64,000 nt of DNA from Thermohalobaculum sp039184865 (lineage in GTDB: Bacteria; Pseudomonadota; Alphaproteobacteria; Rhodobacterales; Rhodobacteraceae): assembly GCA_039184865.1 (NCBI GenBank), contig JBCDAV010000003.1:62001-126000 (forward strand), given 5' to 3'. The position numbers and the translations under genes are program-made. Shown in pieces: positions 16,529 to 25,580 of this stretch. The notes under the pieces were generated by a model. It saw nothing but the letters and a program-made list of their open reading frames with translations, had not been told where the DNA came from and ran no database searches. Position 1 is the stretch's first letter. Each line of letters begins with the position of its first letter.

Positions 16529-17766
16529 CCGAGCCGATCGCGCCGCCGCCGCGCAAGGATCCCCAGAAACGCACCCGCACCTCGCTGCTGCCGCCCGTCC
16601 CGCGCAGCCGGGCGGCCCTGCAGATGTCTGCGGCCGCGGCTCGTGGAGAGCTTTCCCTGCAGGTGTGTGCCGTGTGCGGGCACCTTACTTACCCGCCACG
16701 AGATGCCTGTCTGGCGTGTCTTTCCGCATCCCTGCACTGGCAACCGGTGCCAGAAGCCGGACAGATCCTCGCCGAGACAACCGTCCGCACGACCACCGAC
16801 GCCTATTTCCGCGAGCGCACGCCCTGGCGGGTCGGCACTGTGCGCCTAGACGCCGGGCCGGTTCTGATGGCGCATCTGCAGGGAGACGTCACCGCACCTG
16901 CCCGCTGCCGGGTCCGCGCCATGCTGGACAAGTCGGGCAATGCCGTGCTGATTGCTCTTCCGGAGGAGGACACCCCGAACATGGCCGACGATCCTCAATT
17001 CCGCGAACTGACCGCGACGCCTAAGCACCGCCGCGTGCTGATCACCGATGGGCGCACGGCGGTCGGTCAAGCCGTGGCGCAGGCAATCTCGGAGTCCGGC
17101 GCGTCTACTGTGTTCGTCGGCATCGCGACGCCTTGGCTGCCCTTCGATGGACAGGACAGGTTGAACGCGATCCCGAACGCCGAGATCGTGCCGCTGGATG
17201 TGACCGACGCCAACTCGGTCCGCGAACTGGCCGGTGAGATTGGCGGCAAGACCGACATCCTGATAAACACGGCAGACCACGTGCGCCCCGGTGGGGTGCT
17301 GAACCGGCAGGGTCTCGCGACCACCCGCGACGAGTTCGAGGTCAACGTCTTCGGTCTGCAGCGGCTCGCACAGCATTTCGGACCCGGCATGGTCGGGCGC
17401 GGCGCCGACGGCATTCGAGCCGCCGTCGCGTTGGTCGATATCCTGCCGGTCTATGCCCTCGCGAACTGGAGGGAGTTCGGCGCGCATTCTGCGTCGGCGG
17501 CGGCGCGGCATTCGTTGCTGCAATGCCTGCGCGGCGAGATGCGAACGGGCGGCGTCAGGGTCATGTCAGTCTTCACTGGACCCGTGGACGACGATTGGCG
17601 CCAGCCCCTACCCCCTCCCAAGGTCGCACCGGAGGCGATTGCGCGGGCCCTGATCCAAGCCCTGGAGAACGGCACGGAAGAAACCTTCGTCGGCGATATC
17701 GCGAAGGACGTTGCAACGCGCTGGCGCGACGATCCGAAGGTTCTGGAGCGGGAACTGCAGGGATGA
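16525..17766 (+). CDS. Fusion of DUF35 zinc-ribbon/OB-fold domain and a degenerate SDR domain
   Basis: The 413-residue product has two parts. Residues 1-150 form a DUF35 module: a rubredoxin-like zinc ribbon CAVC (48-51) and CLAC (62-65), then an OB-fold that in other systems binds thiolase-like partners and acyl-CoA. Residues 165-413 follow a short-chain dehydrogenase fold, but the cofactor loop is TDGRTAVGQ (174-182), the NNAG motif is NTADHV, and the catalytic YxxxK reads HSASA (321-325) with no serine at the expected upstream position. The SDR half is therefore probably not a redox enzyme. ATGA overlaps join it to both neighbours. Confidence 0.8.
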   Translation: MTEPIAPPPRKDPQKRTRTSLLPPVPRSRAALQMSAAAARGELSLQVCAVCGHLTYPPRDACLACLSASLHWQPVPEAGQILAETTVRTTTDAYFRERTPWRVGTVRLDAGPVLMAHLQGDVTAPARCRVRAMLDKSGNAVLIALPEEDTPNMADDPQFRELTATPKHRRVLITDGRTAVGQAVAQAISESGASTVFVGIATPWLPFDGQDRLNAIPNAEIVPLDVTDANSVRELAGEIGGKTDILINTADHVRPGGVLNRQGLATTRDEFEVNVFGLQRLAQHFGPGMVGRGADGIRAAVALVDILPVYALANWREFGAHSASAAARHSLLQCLRGEMRTGGVRVMSVFTGPVDDDWRQPLPPPKVAPEAIARALIQALENGTEETFVGDIAKDVATRWRDDPKVLERELQG

Positions 17767-18539
17767 GCGTTCTTGCCGATCTCGCCACTCAGATCGCGAC
17801 GGGCGCCGTGCGGGTCGTCGACCTCACGCATCCGTTGACGCCCGATTTCCCGGTGATGATCCTCCCCCCAGAGTTCGGACAGTGCCAGCCGTTCCGGATG
17901 GAGGAGGTCTCACGCTACGACGCGCGAGGCCCCGCGTGGTACTGGAACAATATCTCGATGTCAGAGCACGCAGGCACCCATTTCGACGCGCCGGCACATT
18001 GGGTGTCGGGCAGACAACTTCCGAACGGCACCGTGGATGCGCTGCCGGTTGAGAGCCTCGTCGCCCCGGTCGTCGTGTTGGACTTCTCCACGCAAAGCGC
18101 AGCCGATCGCGATTTTCTCCTGACGCGTGCGGATATCGAAACCTGGGAGGCCGCACACGGCGACATCGCGCCGGGCCAGTGGGTCCTGTTCCGCACCGAC
18201 TGGTCAAATCACGTCGGCACCGACGTCTATCTGGGCATGGAGCGCGACGGCGCGCACTCTCCGGGACCGGAGGCCGAAGCCATACGGTTTCTCGTCGAAG
18301 AGCGTGACATCATCGGGTTCGGTACGGAGACAGTCGGCACCGACGCAGGTCAGGGTGCGCACCTCTCGCCACCCTACCCCGCCCATTACATCCTGCACGG
18401 CGCTGGACGCTACGGACTGCAATGCCTCGCGAACCTCGACCAATTGCCGCCAACGGGTGCGATCCTGATCTGCCCGCCGCTCAAGATCCGCGACGGATCC
18501 GGCTCGCCGCTCAGGGTGCTGGCGCTGGTTCCTGGGTGA
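17763..18539 (+). CDS. Cyclase/kynurenine-formamidase-like metal hydrolase
   Basis: The 258-residue product contains the cyclase-family metal motif HAGTHFDAPAHW (69-80), as in bacterial kynurenine formamidase, isatin hydrolase and polyketide-type cyclases, plus DLTHPLTPDFP near residues 20-30. Members bind Zn or Mn with these His/Asp residues and hydrolyse or cyclise amide, lactam or similar bonds. The ATG overlaps the stop of the preceding gene as ATGA. Beside an indolepyruvate oxidoreductase this could point to indole or isatin-type substrates, but the motif alone does not define them. Its last 29 bp overlap the convergent iorB gene. Confidence 0.85.
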   Translation: MSVLADLATQIATGAVRVVDLTHPLTPDFPVMILPPEFGQCQPFRMEEVSRYDARGPAWYWNNISMSEHAGTHFDAPAHWVSGRQLPNGTVDALPVESLVAPVVVLDFSTQSAADRDFLLTRADIETWEAAHGDIAPGQWVLFRTDWSNHVGTDVYLGMERDGAHSPGPEAEAIRFLVEERDIIGFGTETVGTDAGQGAHLSPPYPAHYILHGAGRYGLQCLANLDQLPPTGAILICPPLKIRDGSGSPLRVLALVPG

Positions 18540-20040
18540 AGGACTGCACGGTCTTCAGCGCTCCGTCCAACGCCTTGCCATGTTCGTCCTGCAGGGCAGC
18601 TTCGCGCAGGCGGCGCAGCCAATCGGCGGCGTCCTCACGACCTTCGAGCAACGGCAGCGCCGACAGAACCTTATCAAACTTCGAATTCCCTCGCACGTGC
18701 GTGTCTGAATACCCCTTGATCAGACGACGGCAGTTCAGCGTCTCGGTGGCGAGCGCGTAGTCGGTCGCAAGCGTTTCGTGGACGATCTCAAGCCAGCGGT
18801 CGCGATGTTCGGTCTCGATGCGATGGCGAAGGGTGCCACGCCGGTGCGGTTTACGTCCCGCGACCAGCCAGAGCATTCCGAAGCCCCAGATCGTATCGGT
18901 GCGCACGCGGCGGCCCCGGTTGATGCGCCGGTCGAGCCACGCCGACAGACGCGGACGATCCTCGATCCACTGCCCCAGGCGTGCCGGAAGGGTACTGCAT
19001 ACCTCTTCGATGCGCGGATGCATGAACTCGGTCAGGTGCATCGCTCTGTCAGCACGGTTCATCTCGGCGTCGATGCGGGAAAACCGGTCGCGGCGGGTCT
19101 TCAGATCGGCAACCCGGATCACGTCGTCATATGCCATGGCGTTCGCGATATGCTTGGCAGCGGCGACAGTCAGCAAAGCCTCCGGATGCCCATCCCGCGC
19201 AGCAAAGCCATCGACGAGATCGAGATACTCCCCGCCGTAGTCGACATCCTGAAAATCGACCACCTTGCGCAACCCGGCAGCAGCCATCTCTCGGGCGGGC
19301 TCCGGCAGACCGCTCAGCCGATCCTTCAGCTTCGCATAGGCCGCGAGCTGAGCGTCGGTTCCCACCACTGCAGGCTTCTCGCGAAGCACAGGTGTTGCAG
19401 GTTCATCAGACGGTCCGTCCAATCCGCAGAGGAACGCTTTCAGGCTGGCGTCGACCCCGCGTCCACTGCGGCGGATGACGTCTTCGAACGCGCTCGCCTC
19501 AAACGGCAAGCTTCCCGACCCCGCCAAAGCGCCGAACAAGGTCGCCGAGATCACGCTGCCTGAGGCGACGGCAGGTCTCTGCATGTCGAATGCGATCAGG
19601 TCCCGCGCGGCTAGGCGCACGGCGGCATCGACCTCCTCGGCCGGCGCCGTACCGTCGCCGGGGACGATCTTCTCGACGATTGCTTGGGCGCGGTGGGTCG
19701 AGGCGATCAGCGTCGTGCGATCCGGCGTCACGAAACCGCGCATGACGGCGCGCCCTGCCTCCATCCATTCGGCGGCGATCAGGACATCCACGTCCCCCGG
19801 TGCCGGTGCCAGCGAAAACACCGGCGCGCGGCCCGTGTCGGGCGCCATCTCGATATAGTAGATCGTGGCGCCGGTGCGCTGGGCGACCCCGGCAACGGCG
19901 GTGGCCTGAGCGTGCCAGCCCTGCGCTTCGGCGAGCTCAACGACCCAATTGGTGAGCACGCCGCCGCCCTGACCACCGACCGCCATGATGGCGAGCTTGA
20001 TGATGGTTGGCGCGTCTGGCCGCTCACCGCGGTCAAACAT
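18511..20040 (-). CDS. iorB: Indolepyruvate ferredoxin oxidoreductase, beta subunit (long form)
   Basis: The 509-residue product starts with the gamma/beta-subunit Rossmann-like motif VGGQGGGVL (21-29) and AGVAQRTGATIYYIEM, typical of IorB, which binds the 2-oxoacid/CoA side of the enzyme. It is more than twice the length of archaeal IorB; the C-terminal 300 residues are an alphaproteobacterial extension (DUF6537-like by its position and helical character). Its ATG at 20040 overlaps the iorA stop by eight bases, so the subunits are coupled. The enzyme decarboxylates aryl-pyruvates oxidatively to aryl-acetyl-CoA with ferredoxin. The 3' end overlaps the convergent cyclase gene by 29 bp. Confidence 0.9.
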   Translation of the reverse strand: MFDRGERPDAPTIIKLAIMAVGGQGGGVLTNWVVELAEAQGWHAQATAVAGVAQRTGATIYYIEMAPDTGRAPVFSLAPAPGDVDVLIAAEWMEAGRAVMRGFVTPDRTTLIASTHRAQAIVEKIVPGDGTAPAEEVDAAVRLAARDLIAFDMQRPAVASGSVISATLFGALAGSGSLPFEASAFEDVIRRSGRGVDASLKAFLCGLDGPSDEPATPVLREKPAVVGTDAQLAAYAKLKDRLSGLPEPAREMAAAGLRKVVDFQDVDYGGEYLDLVDGFAARDGHPEALLTVAAAKHIANAMAYDDVIRVADLKTRRDRFSRIDAEMNRADRAMHLTEFMHPRIEEVCSTLPARLGQWIEDRPRLSAWLDRRINRGRRVRTDTIWGFGMLWLVAGRKPHRRGTLRHRIETEHRDRWLEIVHETLATDYALATETLNCRRLIKGYSDTHVRGNSKFDKVLSALPLLEGREDAADWLRRLREAALQDEHGKALDGALKTVQSFTQEPAPAP

Positions 20041-22189
20041 GTGCGCTCTCGTGCAAACGCAGCTTGCTGCGCTCACGACGGTTCTGCATCCAGCCGATGA
20101 CACGCTGGTTGAGACGCGCGGTCAGACGATCCCATGCCGAGGGATTGTCGATCACATCCGCGCGGTAGAACGACGGGCAGAGCACAGCAGCATCAGCGAC
20201 CTCACCACAGTTTCCGCAGCCTACGCAGGTCTCGTCGATACTGGCCACCGGGTCATCGCGCAGCGGGTCGTCGAGATGCTTCAGGCCGAGCGACGGACAA
20301 CCCGAAAGGCGCATGCAGGCATGATCGCCGGTGCACACCGCCTCGTCCACGCCGAAACGCCGGGTAACGACGCGCTCGCCCGCCTTCTTAGCCTTCGCGC
20401 GGAGCGGACGTTCACGGCGCTGCCGGTTCAGCATGCACTCTGAGGAGGCAACGATGACCTTCGGACCCGTGACCTCCGTGGTCAGCGCCTCGGTCAGCAC
20501 GTCGCGCATTGCGTTCACATCATAGGTCCGGTCGATCTGGCGGACCCATTCGACGCCCATCCCCTTCACGGCTTGCGTGATCGGATGGTTCGTCGACTTG
20601 GTCTTGTTCTGCGCGCGCGACGACAGGATGTCCTGACCGCCGGTCGCCGCCGAGTAGTAATTGTCGACGACGACGATCACGCCGTCCTGCTCGTTGAAAA
20701 CGGCGTTTCCAATGCTCGACGTCAGGCCGTTGTGCCAGAACCCGCCATCGCCGATGAATGAAATCGAGCGCCGCGCGCCGTCGGCCTTGAAGGCGGAAGC
20801 CGAGGCCGGACCGAGCCCGTAACCCATGGTCGTGCCACCAATCTCGAACGGCGGAAGGATCGAGAACAGGTGACAGCCGATATCCGACGCGATGTGGTGC
20901 GGCCCGAGTTCCTGTTCGACCAGCTTGGTGGCAGCAAAAATCGGACGCTCGGGGCAACCGGTACAGAAGCTCGGCGGGCGGCCCGGCACGACGCCAGAGA
21001 GGTCCGGCACCTCCGGCTTCGGCTCGGCATTCGGCGCGCGGGCGGCGTCGGGCAGCAGGCTCGGCCCGTGATCGCGCAAGAACGTGACCATGCCGTCCAG
21101 CAGCACTTGCCCCGTGTACTCGCCCGCCATCGGCAACGGTCCCTTACCGATCAGCTTGCATGACGACCCGGCGCGGTAGAGGATCGCTCCGATCGCATCT
21201 TCGAGATACGCGGGCTGGCCCTCCTCGACGATCATCACGGCGCGTTTCCCGGCACAGAAGCCGGTGATCTCCTCTTCGAGCAATGGATAGGTGACATTGA
21301 GGACGTGCATCGGGATCCGCGCATCGCCGTAGAGATCCGACAGGCCGAGGCGCTCCAGCGCCCGGTTGACACCATTATACATGCCGCCCTGAAGGATGAC
21401 GCCGATCTCGCCCGTCTCCGGCCCGAAATACTCGTTCAGCCGGTTCGCTGCGATGAACGACTTGGCGGCTGGCAGGCGCTTTTCGATCTTCTCCTGCTCG
21501 TGCTGGTACGAAGCCGGCGGCAGAACCACCCGATCGGTCTTGCGGCGCGGCGCCTCCAGCGCATCGCGGACGGTCAGAGGCGGGCGAACATTGTCCTCGG
21601 TCTCGAACGCGCCGGTGACGTGACAGGCGCGGATGCGAACCTCGAGCATGACGGGCGTGTTCGACGCCTCACTGAGCGCGAACCCGTCCTTTACGGCCTT
21701 CACGATCGAGGGATGGTTCGGGCGCGGATCGAGCAGCCAGACTTGCGACTTCGTCGCGAAGGAATGACTGCGCTCCTGCATGATGGAGGAACCCTCGCCG
21801 TAGTCTTCGCCGATGATCAGGAGCGTTCCGCCGGTGACGCCGCCAGAGGCGAGATTGGCCAGCGCGTCCGAGGCGACGTTGAGGCCCACGGTCGACTTGA
21901 AGGTCGCGGCCCCCCGGATCGGGTAGTGCACCGAGGCCGCCAGCATGGCCGTTGCCGCCGCCTCCGATGCGGACGCCTCGAAGTGGACGCCGAGTTCTTT
22001 CAGGATGTCCTGGGAGTCTGCAAGAACGTCCATGAGGTGAGAGATCGGTGCACCTTGATAGCCACCGACATAGCCGACGCCGGATTCCAGCAGCGCCTTG
22101 GTGATCGCCAGAATGCCTTCGCCGCGAAAGGTCTCCCCCGCGCCGAGGCGCAGTTTCTCGACTTCCCTGGCAAAGGACCTCTCGGCCAT
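20033..22189 (-). CDS. iorA: Indolepyruvate ferredoxin oxidoreductase, alpha subunit
   Basis: The 718-residue product has the N-terminal pyrimidine-binding region (GVGYVGGYQGAPISHLMDVL), the thiamine-diphosphate motif FIGDGGFWHNG...VVDNYY, the pre-domain cysteines CTGCPERPIF and a C-terminal ferredoxin-like segment with CTGDHACMRLSGCPSL and CVGCGNCGEV...CPSF for iron-sulfur clusters. It catalyses oxidative decarboxylation of aryl-pyruvates from aromatic amino acids in the cytoplasm. The ATG at 22189 (MAERSFARE) was preferred to upstream alternatives because the family begins here and AGGAC lies upstream. iorA is the first gene of a two-gene operon with iorB. Confidence 0.93.
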   Translation of the reverse strand: MAERSFAREVEKLRLGAGETFRGEGILAITKALLESGVGYVGGYQGAPISHLMDVLADSQDILKELGVHFEASASEAAATAMLAASVHYPIRGAATFKSTVGLNVASDALANLASGGVTGGTLLIIGEDYGEGSSIMQERSHSFATKSQVWLLDPRPNHPSIVKAVKDGFALSEASNTPVMLEVRIRACHVTGAFETEDNVRPPLTVRDALEAPRRKTDRVVLPPASYQHEQEKIEKRLPAAKSFIAANRLNEYFGPETGEIGVILQGGMYNGVNRALERLGLSDLYGDARIPMHVLNVTYPLLEEEITGFCAGKRAVMIVEEGQPAYLEDAIGAILYRAGSSCKLIGKGPLPMAGEYTGQVLLDGMVTFLRDHGPSLLPDAARAPNAEPKPEVPDLSGVVPGRPPSFCTGCPERPIFAATKLVEQELGPHHIASDIGCHLFSILPPFEIGGTTMGYGLGPASASAFKADGARRSISFIGDGGFWHNGLTSSIGNAVFNEQDGVIVVVDNYYSAATGGQDILSSRAQNKTKSTNHPITQAVKGMGVEWVRQIDRTYDVNAMRDVLTEALTTEVTGPKVIVASSECMLNRQRRERPLRAKAKKAGERVVTRRFGVDEAVCTGDHACMRLSGCPSLGLKHLDDPLRDDPVASIDETCVGCGNCGEVADAAVLCPSFYRADVIDNPSAWDRLTARLNQRVIGWMQNRRERSKLRLHESAHV

Positions 22190-22713
22190 AATCACCGTCC
22201 TACGCGTGGTTTCCCAAGAATTAGCGTGCGTCGCACAAATTGGGAAGGCTTCGAACAGGACGTCATCCAATTGGGGCCGCGCAGAGAACGCATAGACCGA
22301 GCAAAAAATTGAGCCAGCCCGTCGGTAAGCTAGTGGTCAGATGTTTGCTCTCAGATATCCAGACCTCATTGAAAATCGTGCTCGGCAGCTTCGGCATGCC
22401 CTGATCAGAGCGTCAAGATCAGGAATGCCTTGGACTTGGCAGAACCGGGTCGCACGCGAGGATTTTGCCTCCGATGGGTGCGTGCACATCGATTTGCGCC
22501 TAGTCGAAATCCGCGCACGCTCGCGGGTGCCAGCGGCGTCTCAACCAAGAAACGCAAGTGCGCCTGAGTTGGCGGTATGACGACTCGATTACGAACCGAA
22601 TGCACAGCGACATAGTCTTTAGCCAAAAGATGGTTGCGAAGCTTATCGTGCTAGCCGGTCCAGAGGTGAAACACTGAAGCCGGTACGCTGCCGATTTAGA
22701 TGAAAGGGCCCGG
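22190..22713. other. 524-bp intergenic region upstream of iorA
   Basis: No supported gene. A 79-codon plus-strand frame (22341-22580) and overlapping minus-strand frames have no recognisable family, no clear ribosome site and unlike codon use. The DNA is visibly less GC-rich than its surroundings and could be an eroded gene remnant. It must contain the iorAB promoter. It follows the stop of the Nudix gene, which points the same way. Confidence 0.5.
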
Positions 22714-23154
22714 CTAGATCAGTCCGAGCCGGATCGCCCGAACGACCATGACCCGGTCGCCTTCGACATCGAGATGACGCGCCGCCAGCGCCGGCGGCAT
22801 CCAGACCGGAAGATGGCCAGGCTCGCGCTCGGTCCTGAGGTCCCGCACCGCGCGGGCGACATAGATCGCCTGTACCTTGCGCGCCCAGAACTTGTAGTCG
22901 GGCAGCCACGCATAGCGCTGGAACGCGGTCATGCGCACGGGCTCCGCGATGCGCCAGCCGGTTTCTTCGCGAACTTCTCGGTGGAGCGCCTGCAGCGGGT
23001 TCTCACCCGGATCGATCCCGCCGCCCGGCAGTTGCAACTCGCCTTCCTGATTCACAAGCAAGAGCATGCCGTCGCCGCCGGCAATGATGCCGTAGACACC
23101 GGGCCGGTCGCGATAGGGTTTACCGGCCAGCCATGGTTCTCCGATTCTGCGCAT
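22714..23154 (-). CDS. Nudix hydrolase
   Basis: The 146-residue product contains a complete Nudix box, residues 45-67: G45, E51, then REVREETGW (59-67), matching GX5EX7REUXEEXGU with the metal-binding glutamates. It hydrolyses a nucleoside diphosphate linked to another moiety; an ADP-ribose-like or oxidised nucleotide substrate is possible but not defined. The ATG at 23154 was chosen because longer forms would run into the promoter of the divergent hslO gene, 105 bp away. Confidence 0.9.
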   Translation of the reverse strand: MRRIGEPWLAGKPYRDRPGVYGIIAGGDGMLLLVNQEGELQLPGGGIDPGENPLQALHREVREETGWRIAEPVRMTAFQRYAWLPDYKFWARKVQAIYVARAVRDLRTEREPGHLPVWMPPALAARHLDVEGDRVMVVRAIRLGLI

Positions 23155-23259
23155 GGCCGGACGTTGCCATGGGCGCAGGCCTGCCGGAACCGGCATTTGC
23201 GCGCACGGGTCGGGCGCACTATGTGATGGCGCCTTGCCCCTTTCGCCGGAGTATTCCCG

Positions 23260-24261
23260 ATGTCCACGCCCGATGACGCCATTCTGCCGTTCAGCCTCGA
23301 GCGCTCGAACATGCGCGGGCGCGTCGTGCGGCTGGACCGGACCCTTCAGACGATCCTCGATCAGCACCGCTACCCGCCCGCCGTCTCTGCGCTGATCGCC
23401 GAGGCCGCCCTACTGACTGCGCTGATCGGGCAGACGATCAAGCTGCGCTGGCGGTTCTCGCTGCAGGTGCGCGGCGAGGGCATCGTCCGCATGATCGCCA
23501 CCGACTACTTCGCGCCGAAGGAAACGGGCGAGCCTGCCCGGATCCGCGCCTATGCCAGTTTCGACAGGGGCGAGGTCGCCTCATCGCGCCAGACGCCGTT
23601 CGAGATGCTCGGACAGGGCGTGATCGGCGTCACGATCGACCAGGGTTCAGGGATGCGACCCTATCAGGGAATCACGCCGCTGGCCGGGCAGACGCTATCG
23701 CATTGTGCCGAAACGTATTTCGCGCAATCCGAGCAGATCGCGACGCGGTTTCAGATGATCTCGGCCGAGGTGCAGGAGCCCGGCGGCGAGAAGCACTGGC
23801 GCGCAGGCGGGATCATGCTGCAGCAAATGCCGGAAGCCGGTGGCATCGCCCCGGATGCGCCCTCGGGCGCGGACGGGCTGATGTCAGCCGACGACGTCGC
23901 CGAGATGGGCAACCGCGCCGAGGACTGGAACCGGGCGACGACATTGCTTGAGACGGCAGATGCGCATGAACTGATCGGGCCGCATGTGAGCCCGGAGCGT
24001 CTGTTGTATCGGCTGTTCCACGAGGAGGTTCCGTCGGTCTTTGAAGCACAGCCGGTCGAGTTCGGTTGCACCTGTTCAGCCGAAAAGGTCGAGGGCGCGA
24101 TGTACCAGTACTCGGCCAAGGACCTGACGCACATGACGAACGAGAACGGCATGCTGACCGCCGACTGCCAGTTCTGCGGTGCGCACTACGAGTTCGACCC
24201 GAAGACGCTCGGCTTCGAAGCCGATCGCAGTGCCGGGGACGATCTGCACAGCGGCGCCTGA
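23260..24261 (+). CDS. hslO: Redox-regulated chaperone Hsp33
   Basis: The 333-residue product has the Hsp33 N-terminal core and the C-terminal zinc switch: C270 and C272 (CTC) and C303 and C306 (CQFC). In reduced cells the four cysteines hold zinc and the chaperone is off; oxidation with unfolding turns it on. GGAG lies nine bases before the ATG. It is divergent from the Nudix gene and convergent with a thioredoxin-like gene. Confidence 0.95.
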   Translation: MSTPDDAILPFSLERSNMRGRVVRLDRTLQTILDQHRYPPAVSALIAEAALLTALIGQTIKLRWRFSLQVRGEGIVRMIATDYFAPKETGEPARIRAYASFDRGEVASSRQTPFEMLGQGVIGVTIDQGSGMRPYQGITPLAGQTLSHCAETYFAQSEQIATRFQMISAEVQEPGGEKHWRAGGIMLQQMPEAGGIAPDAPSGADGLMSADDVAEMGNRAEDWNRATTLLETADAHELIGPHVSPERLLYRLFHEEVPSVFEAQPVEFGCTCSAEKVEGAMYQYSAKDLTHMTNENGMLTADCQFCGAHYEFDPKTLGFEADRSAGDDLHSGA

Positions 24262-24294
24262 AACGGCGCCGCAATCCTCAGCGGTACCGCACGG

Positions 24295-24693
24295 TCAGAG
24301 ACCCTTGTCGAGCAGAGCCTTGATCTGAGACTGCCCTGTGCCGGCGATGATCCGGCCGAGTTCGTCCTCGCCGCGCAGGACAAGCAGGGTCGAACGCCGC
24401 GGGATTGCGCGGAACTGCGTGACCTCGTGGTTGCGATAGGTATCCCAGTCGACCTTCACGAACATCATGGCGTCGTCATAGGCCGGGTTTGCCTCGCGCA
24501 GCGCATTGATAACGCGGGCCTGCCGCCGGCAGGTGCTGCACCACTTGGCCGAATAGTCGACCAGCACCGTCTTGCCCTCGGCAAGTGCTGTCTCGATGAC
24601 GCCCGGCGTGTACTCGACGAACTCCTTGGCGGAGGCTGCGTGCGGCACCAGCATCAGGGCGGCGGTGCCGGCAAGGAAGGTTCTGCGCAACAT
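24295..24693 (-). CDS. Secreted thioredoxin-fold protein
   Basis: The 132-residue product has a signal peptide (about residues 1-22, MLRRTFLAGT... ending ASA), then a thioredoxin domain with the active site WCSTC (51-55) and a cis-Pro position in AIPRRSTLLVL. It resembles the C-terminal domain of DsbD and SoxW-like reductases. It should work in the periplasm, receiving electrons from the CcdA-like membrane protein encoded just upstream in the same operon (29 bp gap). Likely targets are periplasmic disulfides, including those of c-type cytochrome or sulfur-oxidation proteins. Confidence 0.88.
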   Translation of the reverse strand: MLRRTFLAGTAALMLVPHAASAKEFVEYTPGVIETALAEGKTVLVDYSAKWCSTCRRQARVINALREANPAYDDAMMFVKVDWDTYRNHEVTQFRAIPRRSTLLVLRGEDELGRIIAGTGQSQIKALLDKGL

Positions 24694-24722
24694 GGGGATC
24701 TCCTGCTTTCGTAAATCGGGGA

Positions 24723-25436
24723 TCAGAGAGCGACGGACAGGTCCTGGAGCCAGATCGGCATGACGTCGAGCGCCCAGGCCTCGATGATGTAGTGGACCTT
24801 GAAGACAAGCATCAGGCCGACGGCGATGAAGACCGCGCCGAGGATCGGTTTGGAGCGCTCCGCCAGACCGCGCAGCGCGTTAGCGCGGTTGCGGATCGCC
24901 TCGCGCGCGCCGAGACCGATGCCGAGGATCAGCGTAGATACACCGAGCGCGAAGAACGTCATAATGAGTGCCGCCCAGCCGAGGCTTTCGCCCTGCGAGG
25001 CGAGCGCGATTGCGCCGCCCAGGGTCGGTCCGATGCAGGGCGACCAGACTGCGCCCAGCAAGAGGCCGCCGATGAACTGGCCCTGCAGGTTGCTGTCATC
25101 GACATCGTTCAGAGTCGTGTCGGCGCGCGCGGCGAAGCCCGCCGTGGCCGTCTCGAACCGGCGCGCGAACATCGGCACGACCAGCACCGCCCCGAACAGG
25201 ATCATCACGATCGCGCCGATCTCGGCGAACCGGTCCTGGGTCAACCCGACCGACGCGCCGAACGCCGTCACGAGAACGCCGAAGGTCACGAAGGAGACGC
25301 TCATGCCCGCAGCCAGGGCGACCGGCCCCATCCGGCTGGCGTTCAACGCGCTGACCAGCACGATCGGCAGAACAGGCAGGACGCAGGGATTAATGAGCGT
25401 CAACAGTCCGGCCAGATAAGCGAACACGAGTTCCAT
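24723..25436 (-). CDS. CcdA/DsbD-like transmembrane thiol-disulfide electron carrier
   Basis: The 237-residue product is a six-helix membrane protein with the paired cysteine motifs of the family: NPCVLPVLP in the first helix and SPCIGPTLGG in the fourth. CcdA passes reducing power from cytoplasmic thioredoxin across the membrane to periplasmic thioredoxin-like proteins, here presumably the adjacent WCSTC protein. The ATG at 25436 starts directly at the first helix; an upstream TTG would add a cysteine-containing peptide but is less likely. Confidence 0.9.
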   Translation of the reverse strand: MELVFAYLAGLLTLINPCVLPVLPIVLVSALNASRMGPVALAAGMSVSFVTFGVLVTAFGASVGLTQDRFAEIGAIVMILFGAVLVVPMFARRFETATAGFAARADTTLNDVDDSNLQGQFIGGLLLGAVWSPCIGPTLGGAIALASQGESLGWAALIMTFFALGVSTLILGIGLGAREAIRNRANALRGLAERSKPILGAVFIAVGLMLVFKVHYIIEAWALDVMPIWLQDLSVAL

Positions 25437-25580
25437 GACCGGGCATGTGTCGCAGGCTGGCCGGTCCTTCAACCGCAGAGCCGCAGCATGAACCTCACAA
25501 CTCCGTCAGAGCATGTTTCATCGCGACCGAGACGCGTGGGGCGCCGGATCAGCGCCCCAACGCCCCAAACCTGTCGGACT

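Noticed and set aside
9259..18539. L-carnitine degradation operon
   Set aside because: The ligase, thioesterase and hydroxyacyl-CoA dehydrogenase would fit, but no DUF849-type cleavage enzyme or betaine gene is present and the other genes do not belong to that pathway.
22341..22580. 79-codon frame in the iorA upstream region
   Set aside because: No ribosome site, no family and atypical composition; treated as noncoding or a remnant.
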